Assembly (NCBI GenBank): GCA_023259065.1
Contig: JAHFQY010000008.1
Location: forward strand, 1 to 64,000
DNA length: 64,000 nucleotides
Direction: 5' to 3'
Source: Nitrosomonadales bacterium
Lineage (GTDB): Bacteria; Pseudomonadota; Gammaproteobacteria; Burkholderiales; Gallionellaceae
In this document: positions 10,021 through 23,718 of the stretch, piece after piece
Position numbering within the stretch: the first letter of the stretch is position 1
Layout of the letters: every line of letters begins with the position of its first letter
Notes under the pieces: generated by a model
Told to the model about the DNA's origin: nothing
Seen by the model: only the letters and a program-made list of their open reading frames with translations
The model's database searches: none
Made by a program: the position numbers and the translations under genes

Positions 10021-11058
10021 ATGATGCACTCACAAGAACGCAAGGCCAGCGAGGGAATACTGCGTTTGGCCATTCAAAGAATGGCCGCGCATCCCGCCGC
10101 TTTTATTCCCTGCACCTATGCGGTCTGGTACGAGTACATCCTGGGCGTCAACCCGGGCCTGAACGCGGAAATGAATCAGTTGCTGCAGAGCAGGAAGCAA
10201 ATCGATGACGAGACGATTATGCGCCTGTATCAAAGCCATGTTCCCGACTCCAAGGGGGAATCCAGCCGCAAAATCCGCGAGGGCATGAAGATTATGCTGG
10301 GCAAGCTGCTTGACGTAACCGAGGAATCCAACAAACACGCCCAGGCGTTCGGTGATAGCTTGCTGACCTTCAGCAGCAAGTTGCAGGCAAATCCGGATCC
10401 CGCCGCCCTGGAAAACCTGACCACAAAAATGGCGAGCGACACCGAATTTATGCGTGGTTCGGTGAGCAGCCTGTACTCGGAGCTGAAGATCAGCAAAGAA
10501 GAGGTGGCCAGGTTGCAGACAGAACTGCAGTCGGCGCGTCAGGAGGCGCTGATAGACCCGCTGACAGGAGTGTATAACCGGCGCGGTTTCGAAATTCAGG
10601 TGAAGAGCTTGCTTGCGGATAGCGCCAGGGTCAGTGCTGGCGCGTGCCTGTTGTTACTGGACATCGACCGCTTTAAAACGATCAATGATACTTACGGGCA
10701 TATTTTTGGCGACAAAGTCATCCGCACCCTGGCCAGCACGCTCAAGTCTATCGTCAAGGGACAGGATTCTGTGTGCAGAATGGGCGGTGAGGAATTCGCG
10801 ATTCTGCTTCCAGAAACGGGGCTGTCAGGCGCAAGCAAAGTTGCAGAGCACATCCGCAAAAGCATAGAAACCGGCAAGATCAAAAGCCCGACATCTGACG
10901 TCCAGATAGACTCCGTTACCGTATCCATAGGCATTGCTGCATATGTCGCCGGCGACAACATGATCAAATGGCTGGACCAGGCCGACAAGGCGCTCTACAT
11001 TTCCAAGGAGAGCGGGCGTAACAAAGTGACTGAATACGAAGAACCCGGATCGTGTTAG
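10021..11058 (+). CDS. GGDEF-domain diguanylate cyclase
   Basis: DPLTGVYNRRGFE and RMGGEEFAILLPE motifs. Confidence 0.92.
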   Translation: MMHSQERKASEGILRLAIQRMAAHPAAFIPCTYAVWYEYILGVNPGLNAEMNQLLQSRKQIDDETIMRLYQSHVPDSKGESSRKIREGMKIMLGKLLDVTEESNKHAQAFGDSLLTFSSKLQANPDPAALENLTTKMASDTEFMRGSVSSLYSELKISKEEVARLQTELQSARQEALIDPLTGVYNRRGFEIQVKSLLADSARVSAGACLLLLDIDRFKTINDTYGHIFGDKVIRTLASTLKSIVKGQDSVCRMGGEEFAILLPETGLSGASKVAEHIRKSIETGKIKSPTSDVQIDSVTVSIGIAAYVAGDNMIKWLDQADKALYISKESGRNKVTEYEEPGSC

Positions 11059-11066
11059 TGCGTGCA

Positions 11067-12086
11067 CTAATGGCTGTCGTCTGGCCCGACTTCACGCAAC
11101 AAGCGCATGCCCAGCAGCGTATAGCGCGTTTCCGGCGTGTTCCAGTTGCGGTATGAGGATCTGACATAGAACGACCAGGTGTGCCATGAACCGCCGCGCC
11201 GCACCCGCACCTTGCCGCTTGCAGGGCCACGGGGATCGTCGAGCGGGGAGTTTGCATAGTAATTTTCGTCGTGCCAGTCGGCAACCCACTCCCACACATT
11301 GCCGTGCATGTCGTATAGCCCCAGCGCATTGGGCGCGAAACTTCCCACCGGCGCGGTAAACTCAAAACCATCGCGCCCGGCCAGCGCGTATGCCTGCCAC
11401 TGCGGCCAGTTTTTCACCGTATCGGCGTCGAAGGTGTTGGCGACAGCTGTCAGGGATTGCGGGGCGTTGCCGCTGTGATAGCGCGTTTGCGTGCCGGCAC
11501 GGGCGGCATATTCCCATTCGGCCTCGCTGGGCAGGCGATATGTTTTCCCCTCATGTGCGCTGAGCCACTGGCACATTGCCACGGCATCGTTCCAGGTGAC
11601 GTTTACCACGGGATGATTGTCATCCTGTTTGAAGCCCGGGTTGCGCCAGGAATATTTCGGGTTCCTCCCATCGAAGGCATCACCACGCGCTGATTTTTCG
11701 GGATCGTAGTGCTGATCGTAGCCATAGCCGCCGGTGCCATCGGCCTCCGCTTCCGGGGTGTATCCGGATAACTGCAGGAAGCGCCTGAACTGGGCGATGG
11801 TGACCTCATGTTGCCCCATGTAAAAAGGGCGGGTGATACGCACCCTGTGCACAGGCGCTTCGTCACTGATCAGCAGGAACCTGTCTCGATCGTATTGCGG
11901 ATAATCCCTGGCCAGCGCCTCGGGAGATTCGTCACTGCCCATCATGAATTCACCGGCGGGTACAAGAACAAGCCTCATGCCCAGGGAATTTTCTATCGCC
12001 TTATGCGGGGTGTTTTCCGTCTCGGCAGAGAATGCGGGCGAGCTTGCCAGCAAGGCCAGAATAAGAAACGTCGCACCTGTCTGCAT
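11067..12086 (-). CDS. formylglycine-generating-enzyme (SUMF1) family protein
   Basis: LVPAGEFMMGSDE, YRLPSEAEWEYAARAG, GLYDMHGNVWEWVADW, RRGGSW motifs; signal peptide from internal Met. Confidence 0.9.
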   Translation of the reverse strand: MQTGATFLILALLASSPAFSAETENTPHKAIENSLGMRLVLVPAGEFMMGSDESPEALARDYPQYDRDRFLLISDEAPVHRVRITRPFYMGQHEVTIAQFRRFLQLSGYTPEAEADGTGGYGYDQHYDPEKSARGDAFDGRNPKYSWRNPGFKQDDNHPVVNVTWNDAVAMCQWLSAHEGKTYRLPSEAEWEYAARAGTQTRYHSGNAPQSLTAVANTFDADTVKNWPQWQAYALAGRDGFEFTAPVGSFAPNALGLYDMHGNVWEWVADWHDENYYANSPLDDPRGPASGKVRVRRGGSWHTWSFYVRSSYRNWNTPETRYTLLGMRLLREVGPDDSH

Positions 12087-12145
12087 ATGGGCTCCAGGGG
12101 GAACAGGCAATAAATCCGGTCACATGGGCCAAGCCGCTGCGGCGC

Positions 12146-12586
12146 CTAATGCAGCGGGCCGCTGTGCAGCTTGGCTTTTTCCTGCTCGTACCAGTTGCCG
12201 GTCAGTGCCATGGCCTGCCCGATAAACATGTCGAAGTAGGGCAGCAACTCGCCCACATCCGGTGTTTCGCTGCCGAAGCTGAATTCGAAGATGGCGATAT
12301 CTTCCGGCGTCTTGCCCTGGAACACCACGGAGCAGGTAATGGGAGTGCCGAGTTTATGCGGATGGTCGTAGACATCGGCGTGCGGAAAAACTTTTTCGTC
12401 GAGCAGGTCGATCAGCGTGTTGAACACGCTGCCGTCGGTCTGCCCCATCACGGCAATGGTGTCGGGTGGCAGCATGCCGTTGCCCTGGCGGCCCAGCGTG
12501 CCGTCACGGCTGACCAGCATGGAGAGCGCGCTGACTTCGTTGCTGACGATGTCGATGCGGAGTTTCTGGATATCGGCTTTGTTCAT
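12146..12586 (-). CDS. conserved hypothetical protein
   Basis: Complete ORF in operon-like spacing with flanking minus-strand genes. Confidence 0.6.
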   Translation of the reverse strand: MNKADIQKLRIDIVSNEVSALSMLVSRDGTLGRQGNGMLPPDTIAVMGQTDGSVFNTLIDLLDEKVFPHADVYDHPHKLGTPITCSVVFQGKTPEDIAIFEFSFGSETPDVGELLPYFDMFIGQAMALTGNWYEQEKAKLHSGPLH

Positions 12587-12607
12587 GAATGCTTGCTGGA
12601 TAAAGTA

Positions 12608-13267
12608 TTACTTGCCGGAATGCTGCGCAATGCGCTCCTGGAACAGCGCACGTTGTTCGCTGCCTGCGGGCATTTTTCCCAGGTAGCTTTTCCAGATTTT
12701 CAATGCCTGGGCAGTGTCGCCCAGCTTGACCTGAATTTCACCCTGGTACAAACGCGCCATGGGAGCAACCTCGGATTTTTGCTGCGTGGCATCTTCCAGT
12801 AATTGATAGGCTTCCTGCAGCTCCTGTTGGTCGGCGCCCGCCATCAGCAGGGTGGCCAGGGAGATGTTGACATCCATGTTCTTGTCCAGGCGCTGGTGCA
12901 GCGAGCGCAGCAATTTCAGGCCCTTGTTGCGCTCGCCCAGCTCCTGATAAGTGCGCGCCAGCAACAATTGCTGGTCGATATTCCCGGGGTTGGCGGCGAC
13001 CTTCTTTTCCAGGCCGGCTACCAGGCCGCCCAGGCTACCCACCTGGGTGCCTTGTGCTGCCATTCCGCCCATGGCGCCCTGGCCTCCCTCGGGGGCAACG
13101 GGCTTGTTGCCGAAAGCGCCGCGCATATCGGAAGGTGAAATGCCGGCTGGTGTTTCGGTTGGAACTTTTGTGCTCTTGCTACCCAGCAGGTAACCCAGAG
13201 CGAAGGCCGCAATTACCAGTGCAGATACGCCGGTAATCAGCCAGGTGCGTTGCGAAATTCCAGTCAT
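12608..13267 (-). CDS. membrane-anchored TPR protein (CcmH/NrfG-like)
   Basis: N-terminal TM helix, then TPR-like GNIDQQLLLARTYQELGERNKGLKLL repeats. Confidence 0.7.
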   Translation of the reverse strand: MTGISQRTWLITGVSALVIAAFALGYLLGSKSTKVPTETPAGISPSDMRGAFGNKPVAPEGGQGAMGGMAAQGTQVGSLGGLVAGLEKKVAANPGNIDQQLLLARTYQELGERNKGLKLLRSLHQRLDKNMDVNISLATLLMAGADQQELQEAYQLLEDATQQKSEVAPMARLYQGEIQVKLGDTAQALKIWKSYLGKMPAGSEQRALFQERIAQHSGK

Positions 13268-13501
13268 TGAAAGCCCTTTCTACAATTCGGTATAAATGTT
13301 GCTGCAAGCGCGCAATAATAACCCGAGCCACCCGCAAAATGGCGCTGCAAGAACCGATTTAGTTGCTGAAACAGCAGAAAAAATCCGCTGTGGGCGCGCT
13401 GCCTGTGATGTTTTCTTTGTGATTTCAATGAGTAGCCATCTTTGAATTTAAAGGCTGAAGGTCGGTGGTAAAATTCCCGCTGAAATCATCACCACGCCGC
13501 C

Positions 13502-17044
<3,543 letters not shown>

Positions 17045-17306
17045 GGTGCGTGCGTGTCAAAAAAACAGTCAGCTATGTTGAAAGCAGATTCTATTCTGCA
17101 GCTGAATTAATCTCTGTGGGTGCGCCCGAAGAGATAAGTCTGGGCATGGGGGGCGGTCGTATTGCCACCCCTTGACTTTCTATAGAGTCAGGACAATTTG
17201 CACGTGAATCCGCTCGCATAGAGATTGTCGAAATGTGTACGGATTCATGTGTTTCGACAGGGGTAATGATGCCCGGGCGATTTGCTTACGAATCTGGTTT
17301 AACAGA

Positions 17307-17957
17307 TCAGTCTTTCTCGTATGAGGGTGAGCGTGGCCCGTAAGGCAATCCATTGGGATGGGCAGCCAGCAGCCTGTTGCTGGCAATGCGAGAAATCGGG
17401 TGACCCTTGTCGCCTATGCTGCCCACAACCTGATTTACCAGTGCACTGATAAGCATGCCCGTGAGGCCGCCGCTGTTATTGTTGTTGCCTTCTGAATTGG
17501 AAGCCGAAGCCTCACCTTCCCAAAGCAACTGTCCATTGCGGTTGTCTACAAGTCTTGCAGAGGCGGTAACTCGTACCTCGCTGCTCACCACCTGGTAACT
17601 GGCGCCATATTTGGTCACGGTGATATAGAGCGTAGCATCAGCGCCAAAAATCTCCCTGATTTTTGACAGGGGGGCCTGGTGCATCTCACCCGGATTAAGA
17701 AGTCCATTTTCCCTGAATGTTTGATCTACCAATGCAACTGGGTAAACGTAGTAGCCGGACTCTGCCAGAGGTTGCGTGACGGTAGACAGGAAACTATACG
17801 TGGCTCGTACATCAGGGGAATTGTTTAGCGGTGGTAAAACCAGAATTGAATGGGGCTTGCTTTGACGGAAGGCTGTGTAGTCATAACTCTTGGGTGCGGC
17901 ACAGGCCGTTAGCAGCAGGATAGAGAGGAGGCTAATCCACTTGTATGAGTTGAACAT
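17307..17957 (-). CDS. DUF799/GNA1162-family lipoprotein
   Basis: Lipobox LLTACAAPKSYDYTAFRQSKPHSILVLPPLNNS; third gene of CsgG-DUF4810-DUF799 operon. Confidence 0.82.
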   Translation of the reverse strand: MFNSYKWISLLSILLLTACAAPKSYDYTAFRQSKPHSILVLPPLNNSPDVRATYSFLSTVTQPLAESGYYVYPVALVDQTFRENGLLNPGEMHQAPLSKIREIFGADATLYITVTKYGASYQVVSSEVRVTASARLVDNRNGQLLWEGEASASNSEGNNNNSGGLTGMLISALVNQVVGSIGDKGHPISRIASNRLLAAHPNGLPYGPRSPSYEKD

Positions 17958-17970
17958 TTGATCCGTCCTT

Positions 17971-18324
17971 TTAAGATTTAATCCGCTTGATCAAGCGATT
18001 CATATAAACCGTTGATTCAGGGAATAGTGTTTTTTCTGTAACGAATGATTGCAGCGCCTGATCGGTTTTGCCCAACTGAAAGTACAGGTAACCCAAGTGA
18101 GCATGATAACCTGGAGGCACAGGCTGATTGGTTGATCTGGCTACCTGATAATCTTTCTCGAGATTGATTACCTGTTCTTCAATAGGCACCTTGCCGGTAT
18201 CGCTGTACATCGCGTAGACCTGCTCTTCGTAGCTTCCCCACTGATAAAGTCCAGCCTTGCTGGCGCAGCCAGTCATAATCGTTGTGCCCAGCAGGGCCAG
18301 GAATAAATAGTTTGTATTTTTCAT
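17971..18324 (-). CDS. DUF4810 family lipoprotein
   Basis: Lipobox TGCASKAGLYQWGSYEEQVYAMY. Confidence 0.82.
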   Translation of the reverse strand: MKNTNYLFLALLGTTIMTGCASKAGLYQWGSYEEQVYAMYSDTGKVPIEEQVINLEKDYQVARSTNQPVPPGYHAHLGYLYFQLGKTDQALQSFVTEKTLFPESTVYMNRLIKRIKS

Positions 18325-18327
18325 GAT

Positions 18328-19011
18328 TTAGTTAGCACTCAGTTTTGGTTTCCAGTTGCCCTTGTCTATGCCCTCGGCCAGCCGATTAACCGCTTCGCGG
18401 ATGGCCAGATCCAGCACTTTCCCGTTTAGTGTCGAGTCATAGCTTGCCGTGCCACCGAAACCGATGATCTCCCGATTGGAGAGCGCATACTCGCCAGCCC
18501 CTTGCACCGAGAAAATGACTTCCGAAGTTTGTGCGTTGACTACATTAAGGCTGACTTTTGAATAAGCCACCTGCGTCTTGCCGCGGCCAAGGATGCCAAA
18601 TAATTGCTGATCACCGGTTTCCTTGCGTCCAAACTCTGTTACATCTCCGGTAATGACGAAATCGGCGCCCTTGAGCTTTTGTGCTTTCCCGGTCAAATTG
18701 GACTCAAATTCGATTTCTTTCATATTGTCCCTGTCCATCACCAGGAAGCGGTTTGCTTGTTGCAGGTGTGTGATCAGAATAGTCTTGGCCTGCCCTCCCA
18801 GGCGATCAACTCCATCGGAAAAAAGGCCGCGCATGAAGCTTGATCTGTTATCGAATTTGCCAACCACAAGAGTGGATTTTTGTCCGTTATAAGTAGAGTT
18901 GGCCGTGTTTACCTGTGGTGTACTGAGAGCCTGGGAGCTTTCAGAAGCGCAGCCACCAAGGAGTGATGACAAGAAAATATATGTTAATAACAACAAGGTT
19001 AAGCGGAACAT
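18328..19011 (-). CDS. CsgG/HfaB family lipoprotein
   Basis: Lipobox LLGGCASE; FDNRSSFMRGLFSDGVDRLGGQAKTILITHL and GADFVITGDVTEFG typical of CsgG family. Confidence 0.85.
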   Translation of the reverse strand: MFRLTLLLLTYIFLSSLLGGCASESSQALSTPQVNTANSTYNGQKSTLVVGKFDNRSSFMRGLFSDGVDRLGGQAKTILITHLQQANRFLVMDRDNMKEIEFESNLTGKAQKLKGADFVITGDVTEFGRKETGDQQLFGILGRGKTQVAYSKVSLNVVNAQTSEVIFSVQGAGEYALSNREIIGFGGTASYDSTLNGKVLDLAIREAVNRLAEGIDKGNWKPKLSAN

Positions 19012-19427
19012 GCAGATATCCTCAATTTGTAAATTATTCTGAATCACTACCATAGTCGAGAGCTAGGCGGTGCACATTACGTGCAATCGGGGCAGGGTTT
19101 GTATATGCAATATTGCTCCGGCTTTAACGCCTTGATCATGTACTCGTGGGGGACATAAATACAGCGGGCCGAAATTTATCAGCAAACTCATTTTTGACAT
19201 AGCAATAAAACTATCTAGGCCATTTGTGAAATTATCTAGGCCTTTATGCATGTCGCATATTTTCATATGTGCGCTGGTTGTTACATGGCTTACATCTAGG
19301 AAAATTATTATCCAGGCAGTTATGTCGGATGTGGGCATGGGATGATAAGTCGCTGGACTCGGAATGATGGCGTGCGACGAGGATATTGAGACTGTAGAGG
19401 GTGCTCTGCGCACAATTTTCTGTGCGT

Positions 19428-19453
19428 AAAAAAGCCCCGAGGGGATCGGGGCT
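19428..19453 (-). terminator. Rho-independent terminator downstream of SPFH gene
   Basis: AGCCCCGATCCCCTCGGGGCTTTTTT on minus strand. Confidence 0.8.
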
Positions 19454-19486
19454 GTGATTTTCTGCATGCCAGAATTTAGCAGGCTG

Positions 19487-20275
19487 CTATTTCCCCACGT
19501 TGATAATGCCCCTGAAGTCATACGGCACCACAACCGATTGCACCTTGCCTTCTTTCACGCCCTCGGCAATATCCTGCAGGGCCTTGGCTTCCATATAGCG
19601 CACGTTTTGCGAGTTGCTGCTCAGCAGGCTCAGGCGTTCGGCTTCCTTCCTGGCAATGTCCACTTCCACCTGCTTGGCCTTGAGGTTGTTTTGCGCGGTG
19701 ATGACAGCGTTGGCTGAGGCGACAATGTTCTTGGCGGGCTGGATATTGCGCACTTGCACCTTGGTGATGGACAGCGATGTTTCCAGCTTTTCATCTTTCA
19801 ATGCATCAGTGATGAATTTCGCCGTATCAGCTTCAATTTCAGCGCGGGCGGAGATGGTCTTGAGCGCATCATGTTTGGCTGCAGCCTTGTATGTGGCACT
19901 TCTGGCGACAGTGGTCAGGTAGTTGTACATCAGCAGGATGTCGTGCTGGTCATCGCGCGCATGGAAGGCGCGGCTCTTGGTGGTGTAAATCTCGCCCACG
20001 GCAGCCGGGTTGATGCTGTAGATCACGGTGATGTCCATGTCATCCAGCGTCGAGTTGTCTGCGGTCTGCGGGTGCATGTCATCCAGGCTCAGTGCAATGT
20101 CACGCACGGGAAAGGTCAGCACGCTGCCGATCAGGGTCTGGTTGAATGTTCCCGGTAGCAGTTCGGTGGTGTTCACCTGCTTGTCAAAGCCGACACGCAA
20201 ACCGACCTCGCCGGTTTCTATGCGCTCACACCCGCTTAACAATGCGGCAGCCAATACCAGTATCAATGCTTTCAT
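19487..20275 (-). CDS. SPFH/prohibitin-family lipoprotein
   Basis: Lipobox LLSGCERIETGEVGLRVGF; SPFH/prohibitin-like body; start shortened to MKALILV. Confidence 0.82.
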   Translation of the reverse strand: MKALILVLAAALLSGCERIETGEVGLRVGFDKQVNTTELLPGTFNQTLIGSVLTFPVRDIALSLDDMHPQTADNSTLDDMDITVIYSINPAAVGEIYTTKSRAFHARDDQHDILLMYNYLTTVARSATYKAAAKHDALKTISARAEIEADTAKFITDALKDEKLETSLSITKVQVRNIQPAKNIVASANAVITAQNNLKAKQVEVDIARKEAERLSLLSSNSQNVRYMEAKALQDIAEGVKEGKVQSVVVPYDFRGIINVGK

Positions 20276-20289
20276 TTGAATTCTTCCCC

Positions 20290-20466
20290 TTAGAATAAAT
20301 ACACAATGACCAAAATTATGCCCAATGCGACCGTGGCGGTAAGCAGACCGTACACAATACTGCGAACCACCGTCATTTTTTCGCGCCTGCTTAAATGGTT
20401 GTAGCCGTAAAAACCTGCGGACACGACAGCCCACACCAGCAAATAATACAAAATCCCGCGAACCAT
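20290..20466 (-). CDS. small two-TM membrane protein
   Basis: ORF start shortened to MVRGILYYLLVWAVVSAGF; close upstream of SPFH gene. Confidence 0.5.
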   Translation of the reverse strand: MVRGILYYLLVWAVVSAGFYGYNHLSRREKMTVVRSIVYGLLTATVALGIILVIVYLF

Positions 20467-20556
20467 GTTCCTCCCCCATAAGTTAATATCTCGCCTGAAT
20501 GCGCAGGCGGCCATATTATCCCAGCCTGGCCGGGCAGGCATTCTGCAAGATTATTT

Positions 20557-22506
20557 CTACTTTCTGTCACGCGCTATATATGACCTGGCAAAATTCACAA
20601 ACTGGTCTGCAGTCAGGGGTTTGCTGTAGGCATACCCTTGTGCGATGTCACATCCTGCCTGTCTCAAATATTCCGCGGCTTCGAAATTTTCTATGCCTTC
20701 GGCCACCACTTTGAGGCCGAGGTTGTGCGCAAGCTGTATGGTGGATATCACGATCGCTTCACTTCTTTGGTCGCTTAACAGTTCCCGAATGAAACTTTGA
20801 TCGATCTTGAGTTCATTCACCTTCAGGCTCTTGAGATAAGTCAGTGACGAGTATCCGGTGCCGAAGTCGTCAATGGACAGTTTGAAGCCGATCTGGCTCA
20901 GGCGGGCAATTGTTTCCATCGCGATATCCGGAAAGTCGGTGAACGAGCTTTCGGTAATCTCGAGCACAACCGAAGCGGCATGGATGTGATACTCGTGCAG
21001 CAGATTTTGCAGTTCGGCTGCGATACCCGGATCAAGCAGGTTTCTGGTTGAGAGGTTGATGGATATTTCAATCTCCAGGCCGGCGGCGTGCCAAACAGAC
21101 AGTTGTTTAAAGGATTCGCGGATCACCCAACTGGTAAATGGTTTTATCAGGCCGGAATTTTCCGCGACCGGAATGAATTCAGCTGGTGAGATGAAGACGC
21201 CTTCTGCATCTATCCAGCGGGCGAGCGCTTCGGCCCCCGAAATTTTTCCGCTGCGCAGATCTATCTGTGCCTGAAAGTGCAGTGATAAGCCGGTGCCCGA
21301 CAATGCCTGCTTGAGCTTGCCGAACAACAGGTGGCGCTGGATGAAGACCTCATCCAGTTTGCTGTCGTAGATGGAGAAGTCCGCCTTTGCCGATTTTGCC
21401 TGCAGCATTGCCTGTTCCGCCTTGCGCAACAGATCCTCAGCATCGGATGAGTGGCTGGGGTAAATTGCGATCCCGATGGTGTGCTCGATATGAATGGGGA
21501 AGCCGTCTATCAGGTAGGTTAATTGCAGTTTGCCGAAGTGTTTCTTGATCAGCTCCGGGGTGATGTTCAATTCGCCGGATTGATACAGGTAGACGAATTC
21601 ATCCCTGCGCGTGCGTGCCAGCTCCCCCATTGCACCCAGTTGTTCGCTCATGGAAGCGGAGATCGACTTGATCAAGTCATCACTTCCGTGCACCCCCAGA
21701 ATGTTGGAAATCTCGAACATGCGTTCCAGGCGGATGATGACGACCACGATGGAGCGGTCTGGTTGATTGACGCTGTTGATCGACGTCGACAACAGTCCAA
21801 TGATCTTCACCTTGTTGGGCAGGCCTGTTACCTGGTCATGGAGCGCCAGGAATTGCAATCTGTCGAGGTATTCCTGGGCCTTGGCCGTGTTCTCCTGGAC
21901 TTTGGCATGCAGCCTTTCCTCGAAGCGGGAACGCACCAGATTGAAAGCCGCAGCGATCACGGAATAAAAGGTGAGCGCCGCGATAAGCTGGTTGCCGTAC
22001 TCCTCGCTGAAAACATGCGAGCCGGGTATATGGGGGGCCATTTTGAGCGCCAATGTCATGGCTGCAATCCATGCCATGCAAATGAGCCATCCTATCCTTT
22101 GGCCCTTGATCAGGAAGGCAAGGAAGGGAAAGGTATAGACCCAGAGCACGCCGCTGCCTTCACGGCCGCCAAAAACTGCAAGCGCAAGCGTGATGGCAAA
22201 ACCGTAGGCCATTACCAGCGTTTCGGTTAGCAATATCCAGCGTTCATGCATGGACAACCAGAGAGCAGGAAGCAGAAACAGCAGTGAAACGGACAACTCG
22301 ATCAACGCCAGCTGGTTGTAGCCATAAGCATAGTAGTTGAGGCCGGCAAACAGAATGGAAACAGGCAGTGCAATCTTGGCCGAGATGATGGCAAAGCCCT
22401 GGCGCTCGCGTACTGAGGCCACCTCCCGGATGTTGTACCCGATCAGTTTAAGGAAAAAATTCATTCCCCAGTGTTTCCATAGGGACGGTTTGGAACGTCT
22501 TTCCAT
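20557..22506 (-). CDS. membrane GGDEF/EAL protein, probably c-di-GMP phosphodiesterase
   Basis: EAL motif (GAEALARW), DDFGTGYSSLTYL; degenerate GGDEF (TRRDEF). Confidence 0.88.
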   Translation of the reverse strand: MERRSKPSLWKHWGMNFFLKLIGYNIREVASVRERQGFAIISAKIALPVSILFAGLNYYAYGYNQLALIELSVSLLFLLPALWLSMHERWILLTETLVMAYGFAITLALAVFGGREGSGVLWVYTFPFLAFLIKGQRIGWLICMAWIAAMTLALKMAPHIPGSHVFSEEYGNQLIAALTFYSVIAAAFNLVRSRFEERLHAKVQENTAKAQEYLDRLQFLALHDQVTGLPNKVKIIGLLSTSINSVNQPDRSIVVVIIRLERMFEISNILGVHGSDDLIKSISASMSEQLGAMGELARTRRDEFVYLYQSGELNITPELIKKHFGKLQLTYLIDGFPIHIEHTIGIAIYPSHSSDAEDLLRKAEQAMLQAKSAKADFSIYDSKLDEVFIQRHLLFGKLKQALSGTGLSLHFQAQIDLRSGKISGAEALARWIDAEGVFISPAEFIPVAENSGLIKPFTSWVIRESFKQLSVWHAAGLEIEISINLSTRNLLDPGIAAELQNLLHEYHIHAASVVLEITESSFTDFPDIAMETIARLSQIGFKLSIDDFGTGYSSLTYLKSLKVNELKIDQSFIRELLSDQRSEAIVISTIQLAHNLGLKVVAEGIENFEAAEYLRQAGCDIAQGYAYSKPLTADQFVNFARSYIARDRK

Positions 22507-22534
22507 TGCTACCCCTGTTTTTGGCTTTGAGGCG

Positions 22535-23701
22535 CTATTGCCCGGACTGCAACGATTTGCTTTGCCAGACAACCTGCAGTTTACTTTGGCCGTTTGCAAT
22601 GTCATAGATGTCGGACGGCGTAATGGTATTGCGGCGCAAGAAGTACTTCAGGAAGGCATGTTTCCTGGGCTCCAGGCCGAGATAGCAGTGGATGCTCTTG
22701 TAACAGTAGTAGACGAATTCAGAGCAGCTGAAGCGGTGGGCGGTCTTGATGTCGTTGAACTGGAAGTCGTAGCACGAGCCTATCTTGCCCAGGGCCGAGT
22801 TATGGCTGGCTTTGACGACCTCGTCCCTGCTGATGGTCGCACCTTGCATCAGCCGTCCATGTATTGCCTCCGCATCTGCGGGTAGATCCTTGATGAGCGA
22901 GTTGTCCTTTTCCAGGGTGTCCAGCTTCATGCTTTCATGCAGGCGCAGGACGATAAGGTAATCACAGCGCAGGAAGGTCAGGATGTCCTCAACAAACACT
23001 CCCCTGGTCATGGCATGCACAACCATCTGCCGTCCCTTCTGGAAATACTCCCGGTTATTGCGAATCGCCTCCTGGTCTGCTGCAGAAGCGGGAATCCACT
23101 GCCCCTTGCCATTCTGGACTTGCAACCTGCGGGCGGCGATCTCCCTGTCCTGCTTGTCGTCCAGCTCGCCCAGGTAGAGGGCTGCATGGGAGAAGTATGC
23201 GCCCAGGTTCTGCCCGCCGCCGGAGAGGCGGATCATGACGCCATCGAGGTAGCCGTCATAACCCCGCAGCAGGATATCCCCGGCTTGCAGCTGCTTGTCG
23301 ATAAGATCGCGAATCTCCGGCCCCTTGATCTTGTATGAACCGGGATCCGCCACCAGGCAGAGCGGTGACATGAAGTATTTCAGCGTGCCTATCCATGCAA
23401 TGAATTCGTCGATGCGCGCATCCAGCCTGCCCCTCAGGCCCGGATACTGGCGGTGGGGGTTGTCCTGCGCGGCGCCCGGCCTGGCGATGGCATAAACCAG
23501 CACGAGCAGGATGAAGAGCAGCGGGTACACCCAGATATTGCGCAGGGACGCAGGGTTGCAATACAGGTAGGCGGGCAGGCCTAACAGCAGCGCGGCGACC
23601 AGGAATACGGCAAGCAGCGCAAGCAGCCATGTGTATAGAATGAAGGCCATCCTGACCATCAATCCGAAGACGGCCATCACCAGGGTTTTTATTGCGCTCA
23701 T
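22535..23701 (-). CDS. YiiX/NlpC-P60-like permuted cysteine hydrolase
   Basis: GDILLRGYDG...FSHAALYLGE...FSCSEFVYYCYKS catalytic His/Cys pattern. Confidence 0.75.
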   Translation of the reverse strand: MSAIKTLVMAVFGLMVRMAFILYTWLLALLAVFLVAALLLGLPAYLYCNPASLRNIWVYPLLFILLVLVYAIARPGAAQDNPHRQYPGLRGRLDARIDEFIAWIGTLKYFMSPLCLVADPGSYKIKGPEIRDLIDKQLQAGDILLRGYDGYLDGVMIRLSGGGQNLGAYFSHAALYLGELDDKQDREIAARRLQVQNGKGQWIPASAADQEAIRNNREYFQKGRQMVVHAMTRGVFVEDILTFLRCDYLIVLRLHESMKLDTLEKDNSLIKDLPADAEAIHGRLMQGATISRDEVVKASHNSALGKIGSCYDFQFNDIKTAHRFSCSEFVYYCYKSIHCYLGLEPRKHAFLKYFLRRNTITPSDIYDIANGQSKLQVVWQSKSLQSGQ

Positions 23702-23718
23702 GCTTGCCTCCCCTGCAT

